Positions 17,147-25,765 of a stretch of DNA of 64,000 nt are shown here, piece by piece. Each line of letters opens with the position of its first letter. Position 1 is the first letter of the stretch. The notes below the pieces were generated by a model. The model had not been told where the DNA came from and searched no databases. It was given only the letters and a program-made list of their open reading frames with translations. The translations under genes and the position numbers were made by a program. The DNA comes from Hyphomicrobiales bacterium (GTDB taxonomy: Bacteria; Pseudomonadota; Alphaproteobacteria; Rhizobiales; Rhizobiaceae): the NCBI GenBank assembly GCA_900473915.1, contig UCNG01000007.1, positions 202,939-266,938 on the forward strand. The letters run 5' to 3'.

Positions 17147-17796
17147 GGTTGTTTACCGTTGCGGGGCTGAATATCGAGAAGGCTCTGGCGGGCGCGGGCG
17201 AGAAATTCCTTGCGGTCCTCGCCTTCGCGAAGCTGGACCGGCGCGCCAAAGATGACGCGGCACAGAAGCGGCACCGGCAGCATCGCGCCCTTGGGCAGCA
17301 CGCGCGACATGTTTTCGATCCAGCACGGCACCAGTTCCACATCAGGGCGCGCCAGCGCCAGATTGTAGATGCCGGAGCGAAAGCGCAGCAGCGCCTCGTC
17401 GGTCATGTTGCGCGTGCCTTCCGGGAAGATGATGAGCGAATGGCCATCGGCCAGCGCCTTCAGCATCACTTCCATCGGGTCTTGCGTGCGTTCCACCCAG
17501 TTGCGCTCGACAAGCACGGTGCGCAGCAGAACTTCCGCCATGAACTGGCGCACGCGGTTGCCCCGCCAGTAATCCGCCCCGGCGACGGCACGGGTGCGGG
17601 CGCGCTCTTCCTGATCGAGACAGGAGGAAAGCAGGATGAAATCGCCATGGCTTGTGTGATTGGCAAAATAGATGCGCTGATTGCGCGACGGTCCGGTGCC
17701 GCTCCAGATGGGCCGCACGCCGGTAATCCCGCGCGACAGGATGGCCAGAAACGAACCGAAAATCGATTGCACCTGATGGCGGATCAGTTCCCGCAT
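17143..17796 (-). CDS. 1-acyl-sn-glycerol-3-phosphate acyltransferase (PlsC family)
   Basis: A 217-residue membrane-associated acyltransferase. NHTSHGD (about 51-57) is the HX4D catalytic motif and FPEGTRN (about 125) the substrate-phosphate motif. It would acylate a lysophosphatidate-like acceptor. The start at 17796 is in frame with the domain; a longer frame to 18015 reads antisense-like low-complexity sequence through the neighbouring gene. It lies between the small membrane protein and the CdsA-like gene, so its product could feed CDP-lipid formation. E. coli ynbABCD, as I recall it, has no such acyltransferase. Confidence 0.88.
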   Translation of the reverse strand: MRELIRHQVQSIFGSFLAILSRGITGVRPIWSGTGPSRNQRIYFANHTSHGDFILLSSCLDQEERARTRAVAGADYWRGNRVRQFMAEVLLRTVLVERNWVERTQDPMEVMLKALADGHSLIIFPEGTRNMTDEALLRFRSGIYNLALARPDVELVPCWIENMSRVLPKGAMLPVPLLCRVIFGAPVQLREGEDRKEFLARARQSLLDIQPRNGKQP

Positions 17797-17797
17797 G

Positions 17798-18229
17798 TCA
17801 GAGTCCCCACCCCAATGGCTGACCTGATGGCACTGCGGCCAGCAGAATGAAAAGCACGATCCCAACCCCCTTGAAGAACCGCAGTCGCCCCACGATGCGC
17901 CGCGAACCCTCAATCCTTGCCGCAAGCGGACGCACCGGCCCCTCGGTGGAACGAAGGCCCATGCGCTCCAGAATTTGGTCGACCTCGCCCAGGCCCGTTT
18001 CACCGGAAGCGGCAATCAGGCGGAAAAGCGCTGCGTCGAACAAGAGATGCGCGGCGATACCGAGCATGATCAACGCAGTGGCGAGCAGCAGCGGCCAGAT
18101 CAGCCAGAATGCCAGATCGTGCGCCGGGCGCAGGAAGGGCGCGACCGCAAGGAGAACAACCGCGATGGCAATGCCAAGGAAGGCGTTGCGGCGCAGCATA
18201 ATCGCCGTCGAGGTTGCAGGCATATTCAT
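17798..18229 (-). CDS. Small membrane protein of the phospholipid module
   Basis: A 143-residue protein that I cannot assign to a named family. It has two N-terminal hydrophobic helices (about 15-60), a cytosolic helical stretch with GEVDQILERMG, and one C-terminal helix (about 120-140). The start ATG overlaps the stop of the phosphatase gene as ATGA, and the acyltransferase ATG follows 1 bp after its end, so all three are translationally linked. A structural or regulatory role in the lipid pathway is a guess from position. Confidence 0.7.
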   Translation of the reverse strand: MNMPATSTAIMLRRNAFLGIAIAVVLLAVAPFLRPAHDLAFWLIWPLLLATALIMLGIAAHLLFDAALFRLIAASGETGLGEVDQILERMGLRSTEGPVRPLAARIEGSRRIVGRLRFFKGVGIVLFILLAAVPSGQPLGWGL

Positions 18230-19539
18230 GCCGCCTCCCCCGCCAGATGCAGATGGACCGGCCAGCCTTTGGCGCGGACCAGCGCTTCTGCTTCCTGCGC
18301 ATTGGCGGCGCGTCCGGTGGAAACAAGCCACGCAACCGCAACGGTGGCGCTGCGCTGGAAGCCAAGCGCGCAGCAGATGAGAACCGGGCCGTGATGGCGA
18401 GCCGCTTCAACGGCATCGGCGGCCAGTTGCACTTTTTCGGATGACGGCGCGATCAGGTCCAGCGTGGCAAAACTTTTCCATTCCGTGGCGTGCGGCGGCG
18501 GCACCATTTCAGCGGCAAGATCGATGATTGCGGCAAAGGATGAGAGTTCCGCCGCTTTTGGAAACCGCCCAAGAAACACCCCATCGGCAAGCTCGACCTG
18601 CGGCGGCAGCTTGCGGGTCCAGAACCGCACATTCAGCCGGGCAAAAAGCCTGTAAGGCCATAACAGCCAGCGGCTTGCGAGACTGACCGATCCGTCCGTC
18701 TGCTTTTGGAAAATGGCCGCACCGGCACCAAAATAGCCGAGCGCCACAGTGGCAAGCGCGGTTGCAGGCCAGAGCCAGAAAATCGCATAGCCGGTGACGG
18801 TCAGGCCATGGATGGCGAGCGCCAGAAACAGGACGGCGCCCGCCAGATAGCAAAGCCCGATCCTTCTGGCTTTGGGGTCCGATGTAAACGAAAAGCCAGC
18901 CAGCGGCGAAGGGCCGTTGCGTGGAAAAAGCCACAGGGCAAACAGGCCGAGCAAGCTGCCAGCCGGAATATCGACCGCATGGTGCTGATAGGTGGTCAGC
19001 ACCGACAGGCCGATCAGCAGGCACCAGACATGCCAGACCACGCGCATGGCATCACCCATCACGCGGCGCATCTGGTCCCAGATGATGACCAGCAGCGCGA
19101 TATGCAGCGAAGGCGCCTGATTGAAAGGCTTGTCGAAGCCGCCAAGCACATCGAACATGAAGCCCGGAATGCCCGCCGTTGCCGGTTTCACGAAGGTCGC
19201 CGTCAGCGGAAAGGCGACGAAGCAGAAAACGGCGATAATCTGTGCTGTCAGATAACGCTTCGCCAGCCGGTCGACCTGTTCCGGACTGTCATTGACGAAC
19301 AGCGCAATCGCGTAAAACAGGTTGACCGACCAATAGGGCACGATGCTCCACGCGATGAACGGAACCCGGCTTTCCCACGTGAAGGCAAGGTTCGGCACAT
19401 GGCTTTGCTGCGATGCGAGCCAGTTGGCCGTACCGTAGGTCAGGTAGAAAAAGGGAGCGAGAAACAGAAGCCAAAGGATGGCGCGACGGGCCACGGGCCG
19501 CCGCGAATATCCCTCGCGTTCCGTCAGATCCACTGTCAC
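18226..19539 (-). CDS. PAP2 phosphatase fused to dual-specificity phosphatase (YnbD-like)
   Basis: A 437-residue two-domain protein. The N-terminal part is a polytopic PAP2-type phosphatase with PSLH (about 145) and TYQHHAVD (about 190) carrying the catalytic His pair. The C-terminal domain (about 300-437) has a CALGFQRS loop, matching the CX5R of dual-specificity phosphatases. The same fusion and length occur in E. coli YnbD. Start is a GTG at 19539 overlapping the preceding stop (GTGA). It may dephosphorylate a phosphatidylglycerophosphate-like or inositol-like product. Confidence 0.87.
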   Translation of the reverse strand: MTVDLTEREGYSRRPVARRAILWLLFLAPFFYLTYGTANWLASQQSHVPNLAFTWESRVPFIAWSIVPYWSVNLFYAIALFVNDSPEQVDRLAKRYLTAQIIAVFCFVAFPLTATFVKPATAGIPGFMFDVLGGFDKPFNQAPSLHIALLVIIWDQMRRVMGDAMRVVWHVWCLLIGLSVLTTYQHHAVDIPAGSLLGLFALWLFPRNGPSPLAGFSFTSDPKARRIGLCYLAGAVLFLALAIHGLTVTGYAIFWLWPATALATVALGYFGAGAAIFQKQTDGSVSLASRWLLWPYRLFARLNVRFWTRKLPPQVELADGVFLGRFPKAAELSSFAAIIDLAAEMVPPPHATEWKSFATLDLIAPSSEKVQLAADAVEAARHHGPVLICCALGFQRSATVAVAWLVSTGRAANAQEAEALVRAKGWPVHLHLAGEAA

Positions 19540-21320
19540 GCTTCGCCGTCTCCAACGCGCTCCGCAATCGAGACGGTGAAAATGCCCCACTGGTCGATGC
19601 GCTGCTCGATCTTGCGATAGCCTGCCTTTTCGACAAGCTGGTCCATTTCGCCCTGCGTGCGGCGGCGCATCACCCATGCCTCGCCGCCGCGATGCGAGGT
19701 CAGCGCCCGCGCGATCATTTCAAGCTGCGGATGCCAGGGCTGGTTGGTGTAGATCAGCAATGAGCCGGGTTTTTGCACGCGGGCAAGCCCCGACAGCGAA
19801 CGATTGATCAACGCATTATCGGGGAAAAGCTCGTAAAGACCGGACACGATGGCGAGATCCGGCTGCGGCGTGACCGCGGCAAGGCTTTCCTCGTTGAAAG
19901 CGTCGCCCTCTTCCATATGGGCGATGGCTTCCAGCCCGCGCTCCTTGATGAGCTTGTTGCCCGCCAGCACATTGATCGGCGAATAATCCCGCAGGTGAAT
20001 GCTGTCCGGCAAGTCGCCTGCACGCACCACCGCATCGATGACATAGCGGCCATGGCCGCAGGCAATGTCGAGGATATTGGTCGAGCGGCCCTCGCTTTCG
20101 AGCCGCCTGATGGCGTGCCTGATCAGTTCTTCCAGATGCACCTTGCGCTGGCGGATGCCGCGCCAGCCAATCGCTTCCAGAAACTGCCTGTCGATGAGCT
20201 TGCCGCCCGGTCCAATGCCGCGCGCTTCGTTCTCATAGACATAATCAAGCGTCGAACCGGAATCGAAGCCGGTGCGCTTGCCGACTTTCAGCCCTTCCGA
20301 AAACAGTGCGCCGAAGCCTATCGAAGCGCGTGTCGACGCCCAGTAAAGCCCCCGTGCCGTCAGAAGCGACAGCGGGGTCGACAGCCGGTCCGCCTCGTCG
20401 CGCGTGTAGCCTGCGATATGCGCTTCCGTCAGGTCGGCGCGCTGCGGCTTTTCGGCAAAACGCGCCTCGATGAAATCATGGATGCGCTCGATGGCCGGCT
20501 TGCGATCCCGCTCGCCCAGCGTGTCGTGGTAGAAGCCTTTCAGCACATGCCGCTCCTTGATGCGGCTGCCGAGATTTTCGAAGAAGCGATGTTGCGGCGC
20601 GGGGCGCACGACAAAATCGCTGCCGGAGATGAGCAATTGCGTCGGGACGGTAATCGCCCGCGCATCGTCCACCACGCGCTTTGCCGCCTCGTAGAGTTGC
20701 AGCAATATATGCGATGCGATGGGCCGCGTGATCAGCGGATCGGTGCGATAGGATTCGATGCGCTCCGGATCGTGGGTCAGGAATTGCGGCTTGACGTAGG
20801 AATTGACGTAGAACGTTCCCTTCAGCTTCTGCCAGAACGCAATGCCTTCCTTGGCGAACGGCACATAGAGCTTGATGTCGAAGGCAGGCGAAGCCAGCAC
20901 CAGCGCGCGGATATTCGGCGCATAATCATGCACCCATGCGGCAGCAAGCACCGCGCCGACGCTTTGCGCGATGATGGCCACGTCCTCGATGGCGGCACCG
21001 GTTTCCTGCCGGATATGGGTTACGAAACAATCGAGATCGCGGATCGACGCGCCGAAGGATGGCGAGAAGCCGCGCACGCCCGGCGACTGGCCGTGGCCGC
21101 GCGCATCCCAGGCATAGAAGGCGTAGTCGTCGAGCCCCAGCTCATCGACCAGATGCGCGACGCGGCCGCTATGCTCATGCCCGCGATGCAGCAGCACGAT
21201 CACGCCTTTCGGCTTGCCGGAGAGCGACGGCCAGAAACGGTAGAACAGCGACGTGCCGTCATGGGTGACGAACCGGCTTTCCTGCGCCACGCGATGCGGT
21301 TTGACTGCGTGCTCGTTCAT
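19536..21320 (-). CDS. Alpha/beta-hydrolase fused to SAM methyltransferase (YnbC-like)
   Basis: A 594-residue bifunctional protein. The N-terminal alpha/beta-hydrolase (about 15-300) shows WDARGHGQSPG and AQSVGA with the nucleophile Ser, of monoglyceride-lipase type. The C-terminal class I methyltransferase (about 340-590) shows ILDIACGHGRYV for SAM binding. E. coli YnbC has the same layout and size. GAGGGG precedes the ATG at 21320; the 36-residue upstream extension is not credible. First gene of the minus-strand run and divergent from the CDP-alcohol transferase. Substrates are unknown; a lipid that is both deacylated and methylated is one possibility. Confidence 0.87.
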   Translation of the reverse strand: MNEHAVKPHRVAQESRFVTHDGTSLFYRFWPSLSGKPKGVIVLLHRGHEHSGRVAHLVDELGLDDYAFYAWDARGHGQSPGVRGFSPSFGASIRDLDCFVTHIRQETGAAIEDVAIIAQSVGAVLAAAWVHDYAPNIRALVLASPAFDIKLYVPFAKEGIAFWQKLKGTFYVNSYVKPQFLTHDPERIESYRTDPLITRPIASHILLQLYEAAKRVVDDARAITVPTQLLISGSDFVVRPAPQHRFFENLGSRIKERHVLKGFYHDTLGERDRKPAIERIHDFIEARFAEKPQRADLTEAHIAGYTRDEADRLSTPLSLLTARGLYWASTRASIGFGALFSEGLKVGKRTGFDSGSTLDYVYENEARGIGPGGKLIDRQFLEAIGWRGIRQRKVHLEELIRHAIRRLESEGRSTNILDIACGHGRYVIDAVVRAGDLPDSIHLRDYSPINVLAGNKLIKERGLEAIAHMEEGDAFNEESLAAVTPQPDLAIVSGLYELFPDNALINRSLSGLARVQKPGSLLIYTNQPWHPQLEMIARALTSHRGGEAWVMRRRTQGEMDQLVEKAGYRKIEQRIDQWGIFTVSIAERVGDGEA

Positions 21321-21459
21321 GCCATCCCCTCTCGGCTGCTTCCCCAAGGGCCATAGCCCCCAATTTCTATTGAGTGAAACAAAATGTTTGCATAAACGAG
21401 CTGGCGCGAACCGCAAATAGCTGTTCAATACTTATTCTTCGTTTCCCAAGAGATTCTTG

Positions 21460-22065
21460 ATGTCGGTTTATCAACTCAAGTCGCGTTTCCAGAATTTACT
21501 GAGGCCAGTTGTCGTGCGACTTGCCGCAGGCGGTGTAACGGCCAATCAGGTTACAGTCGCCGCCGCGCTCGTTTCCATCATACTTGGCGCTTTTCTGGCA
21601 TGGAGCGGAAGCGCGGCATGGTTCGCACTCGTCCCTGTCTGGCTGTTCCTGCGCATGGCCTTGAACGCCATCGACGGAATGCTGGCGCGCGAACACGGGC
21701 AGAAATCGACGCTCGGCGCCTATCTCAACGAGATCGGCGACGTGGTTTCCGACGCGGCGCTCTACGCGCCTTTCGCATTGGTAGCGCCGTTCAGCGGCCC
21801 ATGGATTTTCGCGGTCATTTTCCTCGCCACCCTGACGGAATTTGCGGGGCTTGCCGGAGCAACCGTGGGTGCGAGCCGCCGCTATGACGGCCCGATGGGC
21901 AAGAGCGACCGCGCCGTGGTCTTCGGCGTGCTTGGCGCATGGATCGCCATCGACGGCGCATTGCCGGACTGGATGTTCTGGCTGCAACCGCTCCTTTGCC
22001 TGTTACTCGCCGCAACCACGGTCAAGCGCATCGCCAACGGCATAAGCGAGGCAAAGAACCGTTAA
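21460..22065 (+). CDS. CDP-alcohol phosphatidyltransferase (YnbA-like)
   Basis: A 201-residue membrane enzyme with about six helices that should exchange CMP of a CDP-lipid for an alcohol head group. The motif region NAIDGMLAREHG...GAYLNEIGD is a variant of DxxDG-AR-GxxxDxxxD in which the first and third Asp are Asn. As I recall, E. coli YnbA has the same Asn substitutions, so this looks like a subfamily trait and not decay. The head group is unknown. ATG at 21460; divergent from the YnbC-like gene. Confidence 0.88.
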   Translation: MSVYQLKSRFQNLLRPVVVRLAAGGVTANQVTVAAALVSIILGAFLAWSGSAAWFALVPVWLFLRMALNAIDGMLAREHGQKSTLGAYLNEIGDVVSDAALYAPFALVAPFSGPWIFAVIFLATLTEFAGLAGATVGASRRYDGPMGKSDRAVVFGVLGAWIAIDGALPDWMFWLQPLLCLLLAATTVKRIANGISEAKNR

Positions 22066-22142
22066 AACGGGCCTCCGGTACTGGTATTGACGCAATTGGG
22101 GCCTATGTTGGTTCCCATTCAATTCCAGCTCAATCGGAGGCC

Positions 22143-22463
22143 ATGCCAATGAAGAAAGCTAAGATTGCTGCTCTCGCCGGGGTCTTGTTCGCATATTCGT
22201 CCGCGCCCGGCCCGGTGCTTGCCGCCAGCGATGGCAATTCCAGACAGCGGGCGAAGGAAGTCACCGCTGTCGTCAACGCCGTCGCGCAGAAAATGCCCGA
22301 CCAGCCGATCAATACGGTGATGTATATCCGCTCCAACAATTTCGAGGTTCTGGCTGGCGACTGCACGGTGCGCGCGCATATCGTCTCGTCCGGCCACAAG
22401 GCGAAAAGCACCTCTCCCGACCGGATCAAGGTGCGGCTCAACAAGCGGCGCTGCGCGCGTTAA
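22143..22463 (+). CDS. Small exported protein of unknown function
   Basis: A 106-residue protein with an N-terminal signal peptide ending near VLAAS and a basic C-terminus (KRRCAR). The mature part contains two Cys that could form a disulfide. I recognise no family. GGAGG lies directly upstream of the ATG at 22143; a second ATG at 22149 is also possible. It stands alone between the CDP-alcohol transferase and the convergent LysR gene, whose stop overlaps its own by 4 bases. Confidence 0.65.
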   Translation: MPMKKAKIAALAGVLFAYSSAPGPVLAASDGNSRQRAKEVTAVVNAVAQKMPDQPINTVMYIRSNNFEVLAGDCTVRAHIVSSGHKAKSTSPDRIKVRLNKRRCAR

Positions 22464-23386
22464 TTCCCATTAAGCTGTGACTTGGCAACGGTCTTGACCA
22501 CCCAATCGGCGAAGACGCGCAGGCGGTTGCTGAGGTGCCGGTTGGGCGGATAGACCAGATAGATCGGCATCGGCTCGATCTCCCATTCCTGCAGGACGGG
22601 GCGCAGCGTGCCGTTGGCGATGTCGTCCCTCACCATGAACAAGGGCGCCTGCACCACGCCAAATCCGGCCCGCGCGGCGGCAAGATAGGTGGTCGATTCA
22701 TTCGCCGCCACCACATAGCGCCCGTTGACCTCGATCTCCTCCGTCCCCTTCCTGAAGCGGAACGGCATCTGCTGGCCGGTCGATGGCCGGAAATAGCCGA
22801 CCACCGTGCAGTCCCGACCAAGATCGGAGGGGTGCAGCGGCGTGGAACAACGGTCAAGATATTCAGCGGAAGCACATGCAATGGAATGCATGTCGCCAAT
22901 GCGCCGGGCAATCAGCGACTGGTCGGCAAGCTCGCCGACACGGATCGCGCAATCGACGTTTTCCGCCACATAGTCGACGGGCCGGTCGGATACGCCGAGA
23001 TCGATCTGGATATCGGGATAACGCTGGTGGAACTCCATCAGCGCCGGAATGATGATGAGATTGGCGATCGCGCCCGCCATTTCAACGCGCAGACGGCCTT
23101 TGGGCAAGGTCTGCGCGCTCGACAGGCTGCCGTCGAGTTCTTCCAGATCGGCCAGCAATCGCGCTGCGCGCTCATAGTAAAGTGCGCCGTCCGGTGTTAC
23201 GAGAACCCGACGAGTGGTCCGATTGAGGAGTTTTGTGCGCAAATGGGTCTCCAATCCCTGAATGAGATTGCTGACCGTGGCCTTGGGCATGTTGAGCGAA
23301 GCGGAGGCGCGGGTGAAGTTGCCGGTTTCGACAACCCTGAGAAATGCGCGCATGGCCGAAAGCTGGTCCATTTGAAAAACTGCCAT
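22460..23386 (-). CDS. LysR-family transcriptional regulator
   Basis: A 308-residue LTTR with an N-terminal helix-turn-helix ([20 protein letters not shown], about 11-30; then [14 protein letters not shown]) and a periplasmic-binding-like effector domain (about 90-300). It resembles the large group of LTTRs next to genes for oxidoreductases or efflux. Starts at 23386 and 23371 are both possible, neither with a clear ribosome site. It is divergent from a degenerate hydrolase gene followed by bepF-bepG. Whether it controls the pump is unknown. Confidence 0.87.
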   Translation of the reverse strand: MAVFQMDQLSAMRAFLRVVETGNFTRASASLNMPKATVSNLIQGLETHLRTKLLNRTTRRVLVTPDGALYYERAARLLADLEELDGSLSSAQTLPKGRLRVEMAGAIANLIIIPALMEFHQRYPDIQIDLGVSDRPVDYVAENVDCAIRVGELADQSLIARRIGDMHSIACASAEYLDRCSTPLHPSDLGRDCTVVGYFRPSTGQQMPFRFRKGTEEIEVNGRYVVAANESTTYLAAARAGFGVVQAPLFMVRDDIANGTLRPVLQEWEIEPMPIYLVYPPNRHLSNRLRVFADWVVKTVAKSQLNGN

Positions 23387-23495
23387 TGTTCGAGATTCTG
23401 AATAGTGTAACCAATTAGAGGGGACTATTCCAGATGGGAGACAATGATAATATTCCAACATAGCGGTTTGCCGCTATACGTGAAGGCCAACAAAG

Positions 23496-24323
23496 ATGTG
23501 CGAGAAGTTCAGCGTAGAGACAATTCTGGTTAACGGAAAGGCCGATGACTGCGGCTGCACGGCCCGCGTTTATCGCGGTGCAGAATTGCTTTCTCCGCCG
23601 CCTGTGGTGCTGCATCTCCACGGCGGGGCTTTTTCCGCCAATTGCGTTGGCGCCTGCGAGCGCGTTGCCGAAACACTTGCCGAGGCGGGTGCGGTGGTCG
23701 TGTCGCCGGAATATTCGGCAGCCTGTCTCAACCCGTTCCCGGCGGCGCTTGAGATCGTCTACTCCATCCTGACTTCGATGCGCGCGCGTTGCCCGGAGTT
23801 TGCGCACAAGAAGTCGATGCTGTTCGTCGCCGGTGAAGAGGCGGGCGGCAATATTGCTGCGGGTTTGGCGCTCATGGCGCGAGATCAGAATCTGACGGAC
23901 CTCAAAGGTCAGATATTGCTTTCGCCCATGCTCGACCCCTGCCTCGCCACGGCGTCTTTCCGCAAATATTGCCCGGAAAGCGCGGTCCAGACGATGGCGG
24001 ATGGCTGGCAGCATTATCTGGGCCAGTGCGGCGGGTTCACGCATCCCTACGCCGCGCCCGGTCTTTGTACACGTCTGGGCGGTCTGGTTCCGACCTTGCT
24101 CGTTTCCAGCGCCCAATGTCCGATGCGCGATGAAACGCAGGCCTATGCCGAGCGTCTTCGCGAAGCGGGCGTGAAGGTCCAGTCCCATGTCCTTCCGGGG
24201 AAAGCGGGCTGGATACCCGAAAACAAGGTGGCCGGCAGCGACTGGTCGCCACAGGAACACAAACTTATCGACCTGTTTTCCGATTTCTTCCGGCAGGCAG
24301 GAGCAAAGCCAATCGCAGCATGA
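23496..24323 (+). CDS. Alpha/beta-hydrolase-fold protein lacking catalytic Ser and His
   Basis: A 275-residue protein of the hormone-sensitive-lipase/acetyl-esterase fold. HLHGGAF (about 40-46) is an intact oxyanion motif. The nucleophile elbow reads GEEAGGN (about 112-118) where active members have GDSAGGN, so Ser is Glu. At the usual PGxxHGF site it reads LPGKAGW, so the catalytic His is also missing. The Asp region (MRDETQAYAERL) is kept. The frame is open and full length, suggesting a maintained non-enzymatic or altered function. It lies upstream of bepF, separated by a palindromic repeat. Confidence 0.8.
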   Translation: MCEKFSVETILVNGKADDCGCTARVYRGAELLSPPPVVLHLHGGAFSANCVGACERVAETLAEAGAVVVSPEYSAACLNPFPAALEIVYSILTSMRARCPEFAHKKSMLFVAGEEAGGNIAAGLALMARDQNLTDLKGQILLSPMLDPCLATASFRKYCPESAVQTMADGWQHYLGQCGGFTHPYAAPGLCTRLGGLVPTLLVSSAQCPMRDETQAYAERLREAGVKVQSHVLPGKAGWIPENKVAGSDWSPQEHKLIDLFSDFFRQAGAKPIAA

Positions 24324-24367
24324 AGCATGTCTCCCAGAAGCGGGAACCGGTTTTGAGAGACATGCTT
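24323..24367. repeat. Dispersed palindromic repeat, copy 1
   Basis: A perfect 11-base inverted repeat (AAGCATGTCTC at 24323-24333, GAGACATGCTT at 24357-24367) flanks the core AGAAGCGGGAACCGGTTTT and is followed by AAAAACAA. The core layout recurs at 47685-47729. It begins on the last base of the hydrolase stop codon and may also act as a transcription end or mRNA stabiliser before bepF. Confidence 0.7.
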
Positions 24368-24454
24368 GAAAAACAATCAGATTGAAGTCCTCCCAAGCTT
24401 TGACCTGATGCCCCATTGAAGCCGGCTTCCCCTACCGGTTTAGGAGATACAACG

Positions 24455-25645
24455 ATGACATTGATCACAGCCCGCCGGGCCCTATGGGGCGCCGGCCTGA
24501 GTATCCTATTGTCTGCAGCTGGCGGCGGCGCCATTCTCTTCGGCGTGCCGCATCTCACGGCCGATGCTGCAACCGATATTTCCGCTCCCCCGCCTGCCGT
24601 TCCTGTTTCCGTCGCCAAGGCGGAATCGCGCCGCATCGCGACCTGGGAAGAATTTTCAGGCCGTTTGGAAGCAATCGACCGCGTTGAAATTCGCCCGCGC
24701 GTCGGCGGCGCCATCCAGAAAGCCCATTTCCGCGAGGGCGCGCTGGTGAAACAGGGCGACCTGCTCGTCACCATCGATCCCGAACCCTATGCGGCGGCGG
24801 TCGAAAAGGCGAAGGCTCTGGTTTCCGCCGAAGAGGCGCGCGTTGCGCTGGCCAAGGCCGAACTGGAACGCGGTCGCCAGCTCGTCACCACCCGCACCAT
24901 CGCCCAAAGCGGCCTCGACCAGCGCTCCAGCGCCTTTGACGAGGCACAGGCAAGCCTGCGTTCGGCCAAGGCCGCGTTGCAAACAGCCGAGCTTGACCTG
25001 CGATATACGGAAGTGCGCGCACCGATTTCCGGTCGCGTCGGGCGGCTGGAAGTAACGGCGGGCAATCTCGTCGCCGCAAGTTCCGCCTCGCCGGTGCTGA
25101 CCACGCTTGTCTCGGTCGACCCGATCTATGCAAGCTTCAGCGCCAATGAGGAAGTCGTCACCAGGGCGCTCGCCAAGCTTGCCGCCTCGCCCGGCGGCAG
25201 CGCCATCGAGCGCATACCCGTGCAGATCGGCACCGCTTCCGATAACGGCACCCCGATTTCCGGCCATATCCAGCTCATCAACAATGAGGTGGATGCCACG
25301 ACCGGCACGATCCGGGTTCGCGCCGCGATCGACAATCCGGATGGCAGGCTCATTCCGGGCCAGTTTGTCCGCATTCGTTTCGGCGAACCGGAACCGGATG
25401 AAAAGCTGGTGGTGAGCGACCGGGCCATTGCTTCCGATCAGGACAAGAAATTCGTCTTCGTGGTCGGCGCCGATAACAAGGTCGAATACCGGCAGGTGGT
25501 TCTGGGACGCAATTATGACGGCCTGCGCATCATCGAAAGCGGGTTGAAGCCCGGCGAGAATATCGTCGTGAACGGGTTGCAGCGCATTCGTCCGGGCGTG
25601 GTCGTCGCACCGCAACCCGTCACCGAAACACTTGCCAAAAACTGA
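24455..25645 (+). CDS. bepF: RND efflux periplasmic adaptor (BepF-like)
   Basis: A 396-residue membrane fusion protein with an N-terminal membrane anchor (about 8-30). The body has a barrel-sandwich hybrid/lipoyl region (RVEIRPRVGGAIQKAHF, about 78) and a coiled-coil hairpin (about 105-170). A beta-barrel domain follows (APISGRVGRLEVTAGNLV, about 190). It links the inner-membrane RND pump to an outer-membrane channel, probably BepC encoded elsewhere. TAGGAGA precedes the ATG at 24455. Symbol choice rests on recall: Brucella suis has bepDE with an adjacent TetR gene bepR, and bepFG on chromosome II without one; no TetR gene lies here. Confidence 0.85.
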   Translation: MTLITARRALWGAGLSILLSAAGGGAILFGVPHLTADAATDISAPPPAVPVSVAKAESRRIATWEEFSGRLEAIDRVEIRPRVGGAIQKAHFREGALVKQGDLLVTIDPEPYAAAVEKAKALVSAEEARVALAKAELERGRQLVTTRTIAQSGLDQRSSAFDEAQASLRSAKAALQTAELDLRYTEVRAPISGRVGRLEVTAGNLVAASSASPVLTTLVSVDPIYASFSANEEVVTRALAKLAASPGGSAIERIPVQIGTASDNGTPISGHIQLINNEVDATTGTIRVRAAIDNPDGRLIPGQFVRIRFGEPEPDEKLVVSDRAIASDQDKKFVFVVGADNKVEYRQVVLGRNYDGLRIIESGLKPGENIVVNGLQRIRPGVVVAPQPVTETLAKN

Positions 25646-25765
25646 ATTAAAACGGCGCGCCTGAGCGCGCGCTAACCGCAAATGCTCAGCCTCAGCAACC
25701 CGCGAAATCTGCCGATTTCGCGGGCCGGGAGAGTTTTTGCCTTCCCGCTTAAGGGGGATAAACAG

